Source: Nymphaea colorata (taxonomy: Eukaryota; Streptophyta; Magnoliopsida; Nymphaeales; Nymphaeaceae). From it: a DNA stretch of 64,000 bases. Location: the NCBI RefSeq assembly GCF_008831285.2, contig NC_045141.1, forward strand, positions 23,156,742 through 23,220,741. Direction: 5' to 3'. Both the position numbers and the translations under genes were made by a program. This document shows, piece after piece, positions 11,986 to 25,800 of the stretch; the stretch's first letter is position 1; every line of letters starts with the position of its first letter. Under the pieces are notes generated by a model. It had not been told where the DNA came from. It was given only the letters and a program-made list of their open reading frames with translations, and did not search any database.

Positions 11986-12264
11986 AACAATATGACATGT
12001 TAAAAACCGACTTTCATTGAATGAAGGACATTTACTTGAAGCTGGATCTAAATTTGAATCTAAATCCAAATCCAAGTCTGAATCGGACTGGGTGTCATTT
12101 CTTAAATCCAAATCAGGCCCTATTTCTTAATTGCATGTTATCATTATTATTATTACATCCAATTTCTTTTGAAGCATTTCGTTTTGATATTCAATCTGAA
12201 TCCGATCCAATGTCATCCCAGACTTTTAACTCAATATAAAGTCAAACGCTCTGCCTTCTATCTT

Positions 12265-12600
12265 CCTAACAGGTGTTATCTTTGTGGCAGCTGTGAGGAA
12301 TGAATTGAGTATCATTCATTTGCTCAATGCTTGGTGGCCAAAACTGTTTGGCGCTTCTTGGGTGTTAAAATTTCATATACATGTTCAACAGCGGAGCTCC
12401 CTCCAAGGAGCAGTTTAGTGGTGGTGGACAAAAAAAAAAAAGATTGAAGTGGATCGACGTGGGGTGGCGACTTTGCTTCCATGTAGTGTTGCATAATACA
12501 CGGAAATTGCGGAATGTCTTCGCCCATGAAGAGGATTCACGAACTCACCTACCATTGCAGTTCCTCGTTTGGAAAGATTTTCAGAATGCTATTATAAATG
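12265..12600 (+). mobile_element. LINE 3' fragment (reverse-transcriptase zinc-binding tail)
   Basis: Translation from about 12268 gives NRCYLCGSCEE, then one in-frame stop, then IEYHSFAQCLVAKTVWRFLG. This is the zinc-binding motif (C-x2-C...H...C) that follows the reverse transcriptase domain of plant L1-type LINEs, where the family reads roughly CxLCG..EES.EHLF..C..A..VW. A following frame to about 12600 contains WRLCFHVVLHNTRKLRNVF, similar to the downstream IWKERN-type segment, but after a frame change. The rest of the LINE, including the endonuclease and polymerase, is absent. It is clearly dead and old. Confidence 0.5.
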
Positions 12601-13504
12601 CTGACTGCAGTAAGAAGATGGGACCTTCAATTTCAGTCTGGTTGAAAACACATGCATAAGACCTGACCCCTGGCCTTCGTTCTCTTCTGGTTCTGCTATT
12701 CTCCAAACTGCTTGCAGCTGGGTTAATGATCATCAGAAAAATTGTATATGTTTTGAAGCTTAAAGACTGCCCAACTGCATTTTTTGGTGTTAGACTTTAT
12801 GAAAAACAGTTCAGTTGGAATGCATATCAACTTCTCCATCATCCTCGCCAGTAATTCGAAGTTTTGTGGTCAGCGTGTGGTGGTGGTTGCAGGCCCCTGC
12901 AGCTGGAAGAAGGAAATTCATGTAGTGATCAGAAATGCTAACAGAGGTGCTCAGCTTTGTTTTTGGTAGGAACTCACATGAGAGATTTTTGTCCTTTTTG
13001 TATGTCAACCTCCCTGCATCATCTTTTACTCTCTCATGTATTGTGTTCATTCCTTCTTTTGGTAGTAAAAGGTTAGGAATGCCTATCCTCCCTGCGAATT
13101 TGCATCGGAAAATCTTCTGCAGTTGTCTTCACGCAATTTGAATATGAATCGCCCTGATCAGAACTTGCCAATAATAATAACAGTGAAAAGAACCAACAAG
13201 TAGATCTTCATGTGGAATGGCTTTCGAGGTGTCGAATGCCTCTCCACCAGTTAAGCCCTTAACGGCTACATCGGTTTATAAGGACCCCTGTTTGATGGAA
13301 CAATAAAGTGTGTTTGGTCTCACAAGATAAAGATGGCAATGTCCAAGTCTTTGGGACATTCATGGCTTCTTGCAGAAAAAGTTGCAGAAGAGCAGGACCA
13401 CCCTCGATGTGGATCCGCCCTAAATTCCAAGCCACAGGACCACACTGAATTTGGCCCTTTCGGCGTGGCCACTTGATTGAGAGTAAGGGTCCACTAGCTA
13501 GGGC

Positions 13505-13830
13505 TGTGTAACTCGAACTCGACTCGACCCGTTTATCAAATGAGTTCAGGTCCCGAGCTCCTCTCCTTTAGGATTGAGTAAGATGAATTAAAATCTATAT
13601 ATAGTATCTTTCAAAATATTAACATAAAAATCATTTTGGTGTATTGGACTATTGGGTGTATTCTTTATTTTCATTTTAAACTAAAAATCTTCTTCTTTTT
13701 TTTTTTTTTTTGGTTTTAATGCATGGCTCAGCCAAGCTCAAGCTTACATGAGCTGAGCTCGAGCCACGGAACTCGAATTTGAGCTCAGGTTGAACATGGG
13801 TTGAGTACACCTTGCTAAGTGAGTTGGTTT
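13505..13830. repeat. ACTCGA/GAGCTC-rich dispersed repeat
   Basis: The block starts AACTCGAACTCGACTCGACC after GGGCTGTG and later has CAAGCTCAAGCTT and GAGCTGAGCTCGAGCC. The middle is AT-rich with a poly-T. A related block occurs at 48417-48718, which ends (minus strand) TTTAGGGGTGAACACAAGTC. Such AGGGGTG(A/T)ACACGAG..CGAG repeats are scattered in many angiosperm genomes. Their class is not settled to my knowledge. Confidence 0.45.
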
Positions 13831-13860
13831 AAAGTGTCCAAATTGCAGGAGATCCATACT

Positions 13861-13881
13861 TATATATATATATATATATAT
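13861..13881. repeat. (TA)n microsatellite
   Basis: About ten TA dinucleotides in a row in the spacer. Confidence 0.9.
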
Positions 13882-15127
13882 TCTGGCTTTGGTGCCACCC
13901 GATTAAGATAGCTTAGAAGGACCATATGCTTCATGCTTTTGCCTCCCAAAAAAAGGCAAGGAACAAAATTACAAGTTACGATATAGATTCCCTTGGAATG
14001 CCCTACTGACTGGCTTTTGGATCGACAATGTCACATAACTTAGGTCTGTAGATTACGGGCATCTCCTTTCTCTACCTCGAAGTTTTGACTGATTAGTTCA
14101 TTTCTATCACAAGTGACAAAGGAATCAAACAGCTACTCCATTAAGGCCACTCGTTTTAAAAGGCGTGCACCAATATTCCGAAGGCGAAACCCTTTTTCTC
14201 TTTCTTGGAGCGGATATTTTATTCACTTGGGCACCCGTACCGGATATTCCCTGTATACAAGCCAAACATTTTAGCAAATACAAATTATCGGCAATTTATG
14301 AAAAAAATCCTCAAGGAGTTGATTATTGAAAGAAAACATTAATTTTTGATATAAAATAACAAAAATAGACAAAAGTATCTTGGGTCGCTTAAGAGGGGAG
14401 TGGTTCTCTATGAAGAATGCCTTTTATCATTTTATATGAGAGTGAATCGTTTGTTCCTTTCCTTTGATAACGTTTAAAAGTCATCTTTTTATAATTTTCT
14501 TTTGCTTTTGAAAGTTTTCTTTCTTAGATTTCGTTTGGTGTTCCTCGTCCTGGTCATAATGTTTACATATACTTTGTATTATTCAAAATTTTTGTTCAAC
14601 TTGCACCATCTGAGAGGCGATTCATGCCAATACGCAAGGAAGGTTGTGGTGATCAAATAGATATCGCCCTACATGTTGGGTTCTTTGACTTATTGGTATG
14701 ATGGCATACGGTCCCATGAATGTGGCTCCAAAATTGGGGCAGGTTCGTATTCCATGAACAACTCCAAAGTTTTTGGGACAGTTCATTGAACGGAACGTTA
14801 CTGGTTCACCCTTGGGAAAGTCTTGTTTATGCCTTTTCTCAAGATATTATATGATCTCTTAGAATTGCCAATCTTTTCTTGAGCTCTTGATGATGGGCTC
14901 ATTTGGTCGAGTTGCACCTTCTTTTCCAAATTACATTTGTCTTGCGTTGTTTTTTCGTTTAAAACTGGTTGAGCTTTTAACTTCAGTTAAACAGAAACTT
15001 GCGCCTGAAAGTGATCAGTAGAAACTATGGGCAAAGAGAAAAAAGAATCCAAGATAATTCCTATTGCCAAATGGTGGTACAGATCCGCAGTCGTGCTCGC
15101 AATTGGAGGCCAAGAAGAAGGGAAACA

Positions 15128-18100
15128 ATGGCGGGCGAGGTGGGGAGGGAGGAGATGAAGGGGAGGAGGTATGGGATAGTGGGGGTGGGGATGATGGGGA
15201 GGGAGCACATGCTCAACATCGCTCATTTGGACGGCGCTTGCGTGACCTGTGTTGCCGACGTCCACCTTCCTTCTCAAGAAGCCGCCCTTCAATTGGCAGC
15301 TCAGTTCAACTGGCCCTTGAAGGTACACAAGAAAACCCTGAAGGGTCTGTGCCAAATAAAAGGCGGAAAAGGAGAAATGGGGGAAGACTCCCCCATGAAC
15401 TTGTTTGGACGCAAAAGGCCTACTGTGGCCAACCAATCTCCTCTCCCTTCCTTTTTCTAAATAATCTCATATTTATGTACATTAATGATTCAAATATTAG
15501 GAACCTCATCTATGAATTGGGTGAAGTTCTCAATCATCAACTGCAAATCTCCTTTCTTTTGATATTGTCCATTTTGAATTAAATTCTCGCCGACACCTCT
15601 ATCTTTGTCTCTTTTGATTTTTAGAGTTTTGCTGACTTTGATCTTGGCCATGCGTAAGAATACTGTTGATGGAGATTCGGTGTGGTGAGGGGTTTGACTG
15701 GGGGTTCGTTGCTGCAGGTTTTTTCAGGGCACCAGGCGCTGTTGGACAGTGGGCTGTGCGATATCGTGGTCGTGTCGACCCCAAACATGACCCATTTCGA
15801 GATCCTCATGGACATCATCAATCATCCGATTCCCCACCACGTGCTCGTCGAGAAGCCTCTTTGCACCAGCGTGGAAGACTGCAAAAGGGTTCTCTCTGTC
15901 TCTCTCCCTCTCTTTCTCTCTGACATGGCCTCCATTATCCATCTGCCAGACTGCCTGTAGTTTGCTTCCACGAGTAAAGTAATGCGTGTGGGAAACTCAC
16001 CGCGTTTTTTGAATGGTGATGACGGACCTTATTTCTTCAGCTAAAAGATAGCTGATTCGATATTACCCATAGTTGGTGATGGTCGGTTGGTGCTATTGCT
16101 ACAGTGCGGATATTCTATCAGCCGAGTTGGTGATGCTCCTAAATTTGCGTCCGTTGTGCGAATTCAGTTGGCGATATAATGCATCATTAGATCTCTTGAT
16201 TGACATTACAGATTTGATCATCCACTAAGCAGTGAACGTCCATTGCGAGAACCCAAACTTAAGTGTGTTTGCTGGAAGTTAATTGTTGATTCAATATAAT
16301 GGCGAGAACCCAAACTTAAGTGTGTTTGCTGGAAGTTAATTGTTGATTCAATATAATGGTTGAATTTCTTAGATGATATGAATCTCGTTCTGATAATTTC
16401 TGGAGCTACCATTTTGCTCTACTTGGGTTGGGAGTGGCCTAGCATAGGGCCTTGGCGGTAGCTGTTGTCATAGCTCTGGGCCTCTGGCGGTCACCTTGAA
16501 TCTTAGAGGTGTCACAGTCTCCTGCAAAACCCTGAGACTTAGTGTTCTAAGTCTGCGTCAAAATAAAATCTGTCTGAATTGGCCAGTTAAATTCAAATCT
16601 TTTTTATTTGATACGTCGTTCCATTCGATCGAGAAATGTGTCATATTTGTCGGACTGTTATTAGTTTTCATATTTTCAAAAAATTTCGTATTTTTTTAAT
16701 CTGAGTTTGATAGCGTTTACAGAAGATTTTTGTTTTTCCCCGACTTTATTCTGCCAATTCTCTGAATAGTTTTTAGTGACATATTCTATCCATAAGCTGA
16801 TCTTAACAACATTGGGCCCTAATCCGGTTTAGTGGGTATTGAAGATCAAAATATAAACTGCATCCCCTTCCCCAATTTATAAACTGCATCCCCTTCCCCA
16901 ATTTAACCTATTACTTGGCGATTTAATTCGTTCTCCCTAGCAATAAGACAAAAGCCTTGTGTCCACTCTCTCTTCTTGGTACCAAAATAGCCAAGCTTTT
17001 CAGAAGATTGACATCAAACCCTGATGTTTCGGAGAATGAGATAATGTCTGGCAAAATCACTACTCAGGAAATTTCTGGTTTAAAGTACTAAGGCGCTAGT
17101 TATCCGATTATCTGTGAAACTCAAAATCTTCCTATTTCACAATTCCTGATCTTCACTTCTTCGCCTGCTTCCTATATTCCTCCCAAGGTGATTTTGTTAA
17201 GAATCTGGAAAAGGTTTACCCGTGCAAAATTTATCCTCAAGATTGTTACTCTACGTCCTTAAAAATAAGCATGTTCTTTTAGTAATGTCGTCTTTCTCCC
17301 TTGCATATCTTGTAGGTCATTGCAGCTGCTCAGAGGAGACCCGAGATTGTTGTGCAGGTGGGATTGGAGTACAGATACATGCCTCCTGTAGCTAGGTTGT
17401 TAAGTATAGTCAAGGATGGCTTAGTTGGACAAGTGAAAATGGTGGCCATTCGCGAACACAGGTTTCCTTTTCTTGTTAAGGTGTGTTCTACTTTGACATG
17501 ACAAATTGATTATTCATGAAAAGTTTCTGCAAGCTGGTTCTCTGCTCATTAAATTATTACTTTCATTACTAATAGTCTAGATTTTTGCAGGTGAAAGATT
17601 GGAATCGCTTCAATGTAAACAGTGGTGGAACTTTGGTGGAGAAGTGCTGCCATTTCTTCGATCTGATGAGGCTGTTTGCTGGATCTAATCCTGTACGGGT
17701 GATGGCTTCTGGTGCTATGGATTTTAATCACAAGGACGAGGTTTATGATGGAAGGGTAGGAAACTGTTATTTGGAATTCTTGAGATTGGGTTGTGCACTT
17801 GACTGGACAAGAATTATAGATGGAGCCTTAGATGCTTACTGATTCGTAAATTTTTCAGTCAGTGGCTGTTTGATCATGCTATGGATTTATGGAGATCTCC
17901 AATAACCTGAATTTTCAGTATTTTACGTTCCGTGTCTTGACCATTAACCATAACTGTTGAAGGCTGTGATAAATGATGTGGTAATGGAATATGTGGTAAC
18001 TAACAATTACTCTTTCAGTTTTTCTCCTACCCAATCATCACAGTTCACATATAAGGTTTGATAATCTGGGAAAAGAATTAGGCTTGGTGGAACCAACATG

Positions 18101-21100
18101 ATCTCCTCTTCAAGGATGTTTTTTTGGTTGCATCTTGGCAGGCATACAAAGTCGCTTCGGAAACTAGATCAATGGAGGTGCCATTGCACAAGTACTTTTG
18201 AGAATACGAATATAAAATATAGTGCATCTGCGCAAGAATGCACCTCTTTATATTGGTAAACAACCATGAAAAATGCACTTGCAACCTCTTAGGTCTACGG
18301 TTTTAGTATCGTTCTAAGTGGTCTATATCAAGATCTTTATTGGGTTTGAGTTTTGATGGTATTGGCTAATGAATTGTCCTAAAGTTTGTCAAACCAAATA
18401 CCTGAGCAATTTTTGCGAAGGATTCGGTGTGTTCATCATGTAACGGAAGTTGTACGTATATATTATTTAATAAGAAGAAAGTCCTCTATCCAAGGTGCAA
18501 GTTCATGCAATATTTTGTTTCTTCTTTCATATGCATGTATGATACAAAACTATAGCCGTTTACAAGGATCCTTGATCTCTTCCCTTACAGTTTGTCATTC
18601 AAATCAGGTACCTGATATTATTGATAATGCATTTGTGATCATTGAGTTTGAGAATGGATCGAGAGGCATGCTTGACCTCTGCATGTTTGCTGAAGGCAGT
18701 AAGAATGAGCAGGAAATATCTGTTGTAGGTGACAAGGGAAAGGTAAACCCAGCTTTGTCAGATTAATCTGTATGATGAATTAATCCAAGCTGCTGCATTA
18801 TGGTGCATGTCAATTTTTTAATTTTTATCCAATGAAATTCTGTCTTTTTCATTATCAAACATTGTTGAATCTAGTGCCCAGCTTCTATTGGGCACATTCT
18901 TCTATTGTCCACTAAGTGTTTGTGAATTCTATGGTGCTGACTGCAAGTGCTTCACATTCCAGCTAACTAAGTTACCAAGGTTTTGTTTCAATACTAGGGT
19001 AAGGTTTCCATGTTTCATGACAGAGATGCTGCAAATTTTCATATGCAGGAGTAGAGCAGAATAGCTGATATCCTTTGGGGTAACTGGTTATTCTTTACCT
19101 TGGGACCAAATTGTGTACTGGACAGTCAGAATTGTAACTGGTGTACCTGAGGTTATCCATATAGTGGGATCACCCTTTTAGAGTTGTCGTGCAGAAGTGC
19201 TAGCATGGGTCAATCCACTTTGACACGCTTTTATAGTTTAGACACTTTTATTTTACCTCTTCTTACTGCCGTATCTATGATTCTATGTTAATGCACTTCT
19301 AAATGATACATAAACAAGGTATTTCAGGTCCTTTATAGAAAAGACAGAGAATAGGTATTTGTAATATGTCATATAATATATTGTTTGGGTAGCAAAAAAA
19401 ACATGGTATTGCATTGCTATAAATAGGGATTATCAAAAAGAATAAGATGTTACGTGGATATTTCCCTTCATCCACAAAGTATTTTGCACCACAAGATGCT
19501 TGGTGCTTGAGTTTGTGGCACAATTATCCATAAATATTCCTGAAAACAAAACTGTAAACATTGTAATAATTTCTGAACAGTGTTTAATTTGAACTTCCCA
19601 AAGCAAATAGTTATTATAAGGCAATCTCAGATATATTTGCCACCGTTAATCTGGTACCATCTTAAAAGTAATTAGTACCTTTTCATAACTCAAAATGGAA
19701 AAGTTTTTATACCTTCTTATCTTGAAATGAGAATTTTTTTTTTCTGTTAATTATATTTGGATTGACTTAAAAATAAATTGCTTGACCGCAAAGGTATGGT
19801 CTAATTGGCTATTCTTAAGGAAGAATTGGAAACTTCTTTCTACCGATTATTAGCTTCCAGTTTTGCTCTTTGCTGAGCCCATTCCAGGTACCTCGTCTAT
19901 CAATTCCTTACGGTTCATATTAGATATATCTTTTCCTAGTACTGGTAGTTGTAGAAATTTTCCTTATTTAAGCAGCTAATCTGCATTCTAGATGATTACA
20001 ATTCATTTATTGATGGACATAATAAGATTTATGTGGTGGACATCATTCATTCTGAATTCTTCAGCAGTATATAGATGGTACTTTTTTTTCTCTGTTTGGT
20101 TCAACTATCGATACAATTGGGCTCATGCGCAACAGAACTTAGCTTTTTGGTTCTACTAGTTTTAAAAATTTCTTAATGTCTCAAAACTCTCTTACTTGTT
20201 ATCTCTTTTGTTGTTTATTGCCAATTGGAATATTTTTCTTACCAGGGCGAGGCATTTATTCCTGAGAGCATAGTGCATTTTGGCACTAGAACTGCAGGAA
20301 GGCTTGGAGTTCAAACAATTGAAGTGAAGAATGAACAGATAAAGTGAGTAAATTTGACCCTTCTCTCTCTCTCTCTCTCTTTCTATGCCTCTGTGCATGT
20401 GTACTTATATCTTTATGTTATATATGTTTGTGAATTCAGTGCAACTTCATGGTCTTCAAAGCTCAAACTGTTGCATCATAATAGTTACCAGCATAATCAT
20501 GCCAAATTCATATTCAGAAACGTTTTTCAGAAATAGAAACAAATGAATACTTGATAATCAAGACAATTCGATCAGCACCACCAAGCAGAACATGAGTTCC
20601 ATTGTTCCTTTTCGCTGGAGGAACTGAAATTGTAGAGTTCTTTTCTAAAATTCAGTAGCACAATGCCATGTCCGATGGTTGCCTTTGAGATAATCCAACT
20701 TGGCTATGAAGTATGAACCTCAGTTTCTGTAATTGGTTTTGGTAGTTCAAATCCTCTTTATCGGTTACCTTTCAGGCACACGCCAACCCCGAACATGAGT
20801 TTTATGGCTTAGAGACTTTTAAGAGTTTAGAAAATTCCATTCATCTCAGGTTGGCTTCCGGCCCTGGATATATTGAGGCAAATTCCGCCTGTGGTTATAA
20901 ATTTAGATATTGGGATGTTGTTGAATTTTAATCTGTAAAACAGGTATGAAGGGCTGCATCATGGATCAAGCTATTTGGAACATCTACATCTATTGGCTGC
21001 AATAGAATCACATGGTAGCCGTAACCCAGTACTCAGCCTGGAAGATGGTCTATACTCAGTAGCTACAGGTGTAGCGGGGCAGTTGTCAATAGAAAGAGGC

Positions 21101-21139
21101 TGCTTTGTTACAATACAAGAAGTCATGGATCTCATCTAA
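15128..21139 (+). CDS. GFO/IDH/MocA-family NAD(P)-dependent oxidoreductase
   Basis: Seven exons join in frame: 15128-15322, 15718-15888, 17316-17480, 17591-17755, 18608-18742, 20246-20343, 20944-21139. They give 374 residues. The first five junctions are phase 0 and the last is phase 2. The N-terminal Rossmann fold shows GxGxxG as GIVGVGMMG (residues 16-24). The family's EKP dinucleotide/substrate motif is at 110-112 (VLVEKPLC), followed by [11 protein letters not shown] (136-146) and the C-terminal-domain signature [13 protein letters not shown] (189-201). It aligns throughout with what I recall of Arabidopsis At4g17370, annotated only as an oxidoreductase-family protein. Family members oxidise or reduce sugars, inositols or related polyols. 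The substrate of this plant clade is not known to me. No signal peptide is obvious, so it is probably cytosolic. The ATG lies just before MAGEVGREE, and an upstream frame is not needed. Donor 2 (AGG/GTTCTC) is weak, but phase and homology fix it. Confidence 0.95.
16245..16358 (+). repeat. Tandem duplication, 57 bp x 2
   Basis: A 57-bp unit beginning GCGAGAACCCAAACTTAAG is present twice with no visible difference (16245-16301 and 16302-16358). It lies in intron 2 of the oxidoreductase gene. The identity suggests a recent event. Confidence 0.9.
16855..16906 (+). repeat. Tandem duplication, 26 bp x 2
   Basis: AAACTGCATCCCCTTCCCCA followed by ATTTA(T) occurs twice with a 26-bp period, in intron 2 of the oxidoreductase gene. 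Confidence 0.85.
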
Positions 21140-22855
21140 CAAGCAGGCATGATAAAGCTTAGAGGTGGAATGGTGATAAGCACTTCTTCTCCATCAACCT
21201 TCCGCATCCCACGCGTCGTCCTGCTCCTGATCAAACTGCATTCTTCCTTCTTTTAATAATGGACGTGCCATTCATGTGCTGACAACCATCGTAATTTGTT
21301 ATAATCGTGATTTGTTGTAGGCAACTCAATCGGATTGCTCTTCTTTATGATAATTTGTAATCTTTTGCAGCCAATGTTCTCATGACGGAGCCACGGAGGT
21401 ACCATTATGTAAGCAACCTTTAGGTTTGTAAAACCCAACCATTGCAAGTTGAGAAAACAATTTAAATTATTGTGTTTATATCTGGATTTAGTATCGAATA
21501 TTTCACAAAAAGATAATAAGTTTATGTCTGGATGATTCTGATCCATGCTTGATCTGGGTCAAACCCATTACCCATTTTCATCTTTGAAATTCCTTTTTTT
21601 CTGAAAAAAAGGTAGTGGCTTTTATTTTTTATTGGCAAACTGGGTTAGATACAACTCTAGCCCATGAAGTTGTTCGAATATTGGACTCTGCTCGTTCACC
21701 TTTCTAGCTGGGAACGCAAATGTTCCACGCTTGGTTCAGAGCTAATTTGGACCCAACAGGATTTGGTTCAAGATCGGAATTGGATTTGACTTTTTTGAAA
21801 CTAGAACAGTGCCTAACTTGATTAAGACTCGTCTGTTACATGTAATAAGTCGGGCTTTGCAGGTCTTGGACATGGATATGGTCTTGCAAAACTGCATAGC
21901 GATCCAGATCTAATTAGCGCTTGCATCTTGTTTAATTATCGGATTTCATTGGGTGGGTTCAGATTTGGATCGGATAAACCCATCCACCGACAGCCATCTT
22001 TCCCACCCTCGAAGCCGAATTCATTTAATCTCATTTATTCAGCTTCTTAAGTTTTTAACCAAATAGATCCACGCGTTGTTGTTATATCTACATGTTTCTG
22101 GATCCAGTTGAAGGAAAGCTAGTATTACATGACTAAGATGGATATGGACAAACTGGCAACAAGATCCAACTCGGATCCGTCCGTTGACGGCACGGTCGGA
22201 CTTAAATGCGAGTCGGGGCGTTAGGACAAGGTTGGCCGTTTCTCTCCTCTTCCTCCCGTCATTTCTGCGTCCCTTCTAGTTCTACAGTTACAGGAGTCCC
22301 GTTTCAGTTTAATCCTGTGTCCTGCCTTCTGGCACGGAATCGAGAGGAATTGAATTCCATGGAGGTCAGGTCCTTCGAGCGTGTCCACGTGGCATCCCAA
22401 GTTGCTGAATGGTCTACGGCCTAATAACTCCTCTCGTGGTTAACAAGACAACGCCGTAAGTTCTCCTTTTCCTTTTTGTCTGATGGTCTCTTCCGCTCTT
22501 TCCTCTCCAGATTTCTACTCGTGTTCGTGCATTAAGCTGTACCGACTTTCTCTTTTTGGGCACCGAGGATCTGTCTGTTTCAAGAGGAGTTGTTCGTGAA
22601 TCCACTCCGTTATCAGGGTGAAAGAAAAAGTTCGCGCGTTTCTCCATTTCGTGGATTTGTACTTTTGAGGGGCACATTTAGGGTAGTTGGTTTTGGTTCC
22701 GTGGTGATTTGGTGGAGGCTGGGACTAATAAAAAAAGTGGCTCTTTTCCTGGGTTTTGATCTAGGGGTCGGTGCGGATCTGAGGTGATTCTTGGTGTATT
22801 TGGAAGGGAAGGAAGGATTCGGAGAATTCGGTAATTTTTTTTCCCTTCTTTTGTG
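21140..22855. other. Spacer and 5' leader of the PLAC8 gene
   Basis: The first few hundred bases are the 3' flank of the oxidoreductase gene. The middle is AT-rich and unremarkable. From about 22200 the sequence becomes GC-richer with C/T tracts (CTCCTCTTCCTCCCGTC, TTTCCTCTCC), as expected for a plant promoter and 5' UTR, up to the ATG at 22856. No other gene was recognised. Confidence 0.45.
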
Positions 22856-25800
22856 ATGGCGGACGACAATGTGAAATCCCGTTATGTGAAGCTAAGGAAG
22901 GACCAAGATGGCCCGGCGGAGGAGATTGTGCCGGGAGAGCTGAATCAGCCCATTCAGGTTCCTGAGGTCAGTCAGAAGTTGAAAGGACTCTCTCTCTCTC
23001 TCTCTCTCTCTCCCTCCCTCGCTTAATTTCTTTCCGTGAAACTATACATTCTGACAAATCTTGAAGAATGTGGCTTGTCTTCCAATATTTATGGGGCTAT
23101 TGATGTTTATCTAGCAAATTCAAGATTTAAAGAAAGCTGGTGAGTTGAACTGATCCTCGGGAACAAATCTCCTTGATCTTATAATTTATTCATTTGGATT
23201 TCATTCACCATTGTTTATTGATTTTATCTGGGCTCCTGTAATCTTGTCAGTGTCTTGTTTGATTAGTGTCTAGGGTCAGTCTAGTTGCAAATCAGGCTTT
23301 CATGTTATATCTAAACCTGCGTTCTCTTGAGTAAACAAGAGGATGAGTTAACATCATAAGCGCGTTTGACGATTCGTTTTATATTTGTTCATTATAGTTT
23401 GTGCATGGTTGCCGAGCGGGAGAGCAGTAGGAGAATTAGAATCGGAAAGCTGTTCTTTCAAAGAAATGATTCAGCAAGTGGCAATCTAGTAGGAAGCAAT
23501 ATGGAGAATCTCTGAAAAATGAGATCTGGATCACAAAAGAAACTAATAAACTGCTTCGAGTAAAACTTCAAAAGATAAAGAGCAAGTGTAATACATGATA
23601 CCTAAGGCTCAGCTAAAGTAAAATTGCATGGTAATTGGGTTAACCATGACTAGGAACTGAGCTCATGTTTATGAATCACGATTCTGATGGTTTCTACTTT
23701 CCAATTCTTCTCTAAGTGATTCCTCTAACTTGGTTCATTGTTTTTGGCATGCCTCATAATTAAACTTCATTAGAGATGATAATCTTTTTCCAAATTATCT
23801 TCACTGAAGTACTACGTAGGGAATGTATGAGCAAAAGTAATTTGTAGAGAATGCATCTGATTAATTCTCTGTCGCAGCTGGTTGTGCATAAATGTCGCGA
23901 GTGTGGACAGCCTCTCCCTGTTAATCACGAGCCTCCTGCTGATGAGGCCTGGACAACTGGGATTTGTGGCTGTGCAGAAGATACTACCAGTTGTAAGTTT
24001 CCTTTTTCCTACTATCTTTTTTCATTTGTCCTTGCTTGATGTCATCTATATGTTCTAGGGACCCTTTACCCCGATTCGATCCCATGTTGTTTCACCTAAT
24101 GTACTTGTCTTTAAAAAGAAATAACAAAAAATACCATGGCTCTTCTTCATGTCGCCAGAAATAATTTATAGTCGTGAATATTTGTTTAGCCACACAATTG
24201 ATGATGTCGCTTCTATAGGAAGCCCTTTTTAACTATACTGTTGCAATGATCATTTAATGGAGCAGCTAAACATACATATCCACGTGCTTGAACTATGGGA
24301 AAGGTAAACTGTTGTATCATTTAAGTCCCTTTTCATATCTAACTCTTTCAGCGATTCCATGGCTAGTCTTCTAGGATTCACTAATAATTAAAAAGTAACC
24401 GATCATCACACAGTTGTTACTGGTGATCATCATTAGGCAGTTCTGAGGTTTCAAATTGTTGTTAATTTTCATTACTATGTGGTGGAAGTGTGGAAGAGAA
24501 CCACGTTTGGTGTTCAAAGATCTACCGATAATGGAAGTGTGGAAGAGAACCACGTTTGGTGTTCAAAGATCTACCGATAATCGTTTCATGAACCAAATCG
24601 GTGAGGCTGCCAATTTGGTGAATCGACCAATGCACATATCCGGATGAATTGATTGTGAATAAAAAATATTCAAAAAGCATTTTTTACAAAAATGATTGAA
24701 AAAAATGTAAAAAAGAATTAATAGGTAAGAAGATTCATGCAAGTTACAATTCCTAAAAGAATGTCTGAAAATTGACATGTGGCACCTTAAATCAGCCACT
24801 GAATTGAATTGGGTTGCCACTAACTCATTTGGATCAGCCGGTTAGGCCGACTTAACAACACTGTTTTGTACCCCTCCCCCTCTCTCTTCTTTCCTTTGTC
24901 CATGCTATTTGCACCATTTATTGTGTGTCGTTCTTTCACATTAATTGTAGTCTTTGTCCACATTCTACCGTACACCATTGGCCATTAATAGGTAGTTCTT
25001 TCTTCCATTGCATCCATATTTCTTGATCATTTTATGGATTCATGCAGATCATGTATAGCAAGCCTGAGTCCTTAACTCTTTCTTGCATCTTTTGTCTTTG
25101 AGCTTTGGCTACTGCATGTAATGCTAAATTATTTATTGCACAAGTCTCAAAAATGCTTATAGAAACCTAATCTTAAATTTTGTAGATACTAATGGTTGAT
25201 TTAAAGAGTCCTTTTAAGCTAAGGAAGTTAGAGCTTGTTGAAGTTGACTATACGAACTACGAAGTACAAACCCATCATGCATGTATACTATGATTATAGT
25301 ATTATACTACTTGAAGTGATAATGCAAATAAGAAGGAAATGAGTTTTTGGAGTTTCCATGTCATTTATTTGAAATGACTGCAAATTTTCTTCTTGATAAG
25401 GGTAATGGAACTCAGAAAGATAAAATTTTGGCAATTTCCCTTGGAGATCAGCATTTCTTGGACTAATTTACTAACCTGTTATGTTATTTCTGATGCTACA
25501 TGTGGTTCATTAGTTAATAAAAATACTAACCTTTAGAGTTTTTTTTTTTCTTTTGCTTAGCATTTATCCTCTTGGTTTAAAAATATGCGATGGCCACTAA
25601 CTGTTTTTTTTCTTAATCTTATTAGAATTCTTCCTTTTTGTACAGAATAGTCTTATTTCACTAACTTGCTTACTTTTTTTGGCATCTTAAATATTTTTAT
25701 TTCATTGCCACTGAAAACTCTCCTTGTTTTGTGGATTTTCCAAGCAATTAGGACATTTAGATCGAGATATCTCCAATTGCCAATCAGTTTCACTTTTCAT

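Larger units (their letters stand above)
8131..15127. other. Gene-poor spacer with transposon relics
   Basis: No host gene could be assembled here. Besides the annotated MITE copies, LINE fragment and ACTCGA repeat, it contains a short direct repeat near 8264-8305 (CTTAGATCATTGATTTCT twice) and several poly-T tracts (9359-9371, 10330-10360, 13693-13711). The last 130 bases before 15128 are probably the 5' UTR of the oxidoreductase gene. Confidence 0.5.

Noticed and set aside
12021-12239. Frame rich in LNLNPN repeats
   Set aside because: Arises from an AATCCAAAT-type simple repeat. No coding support.
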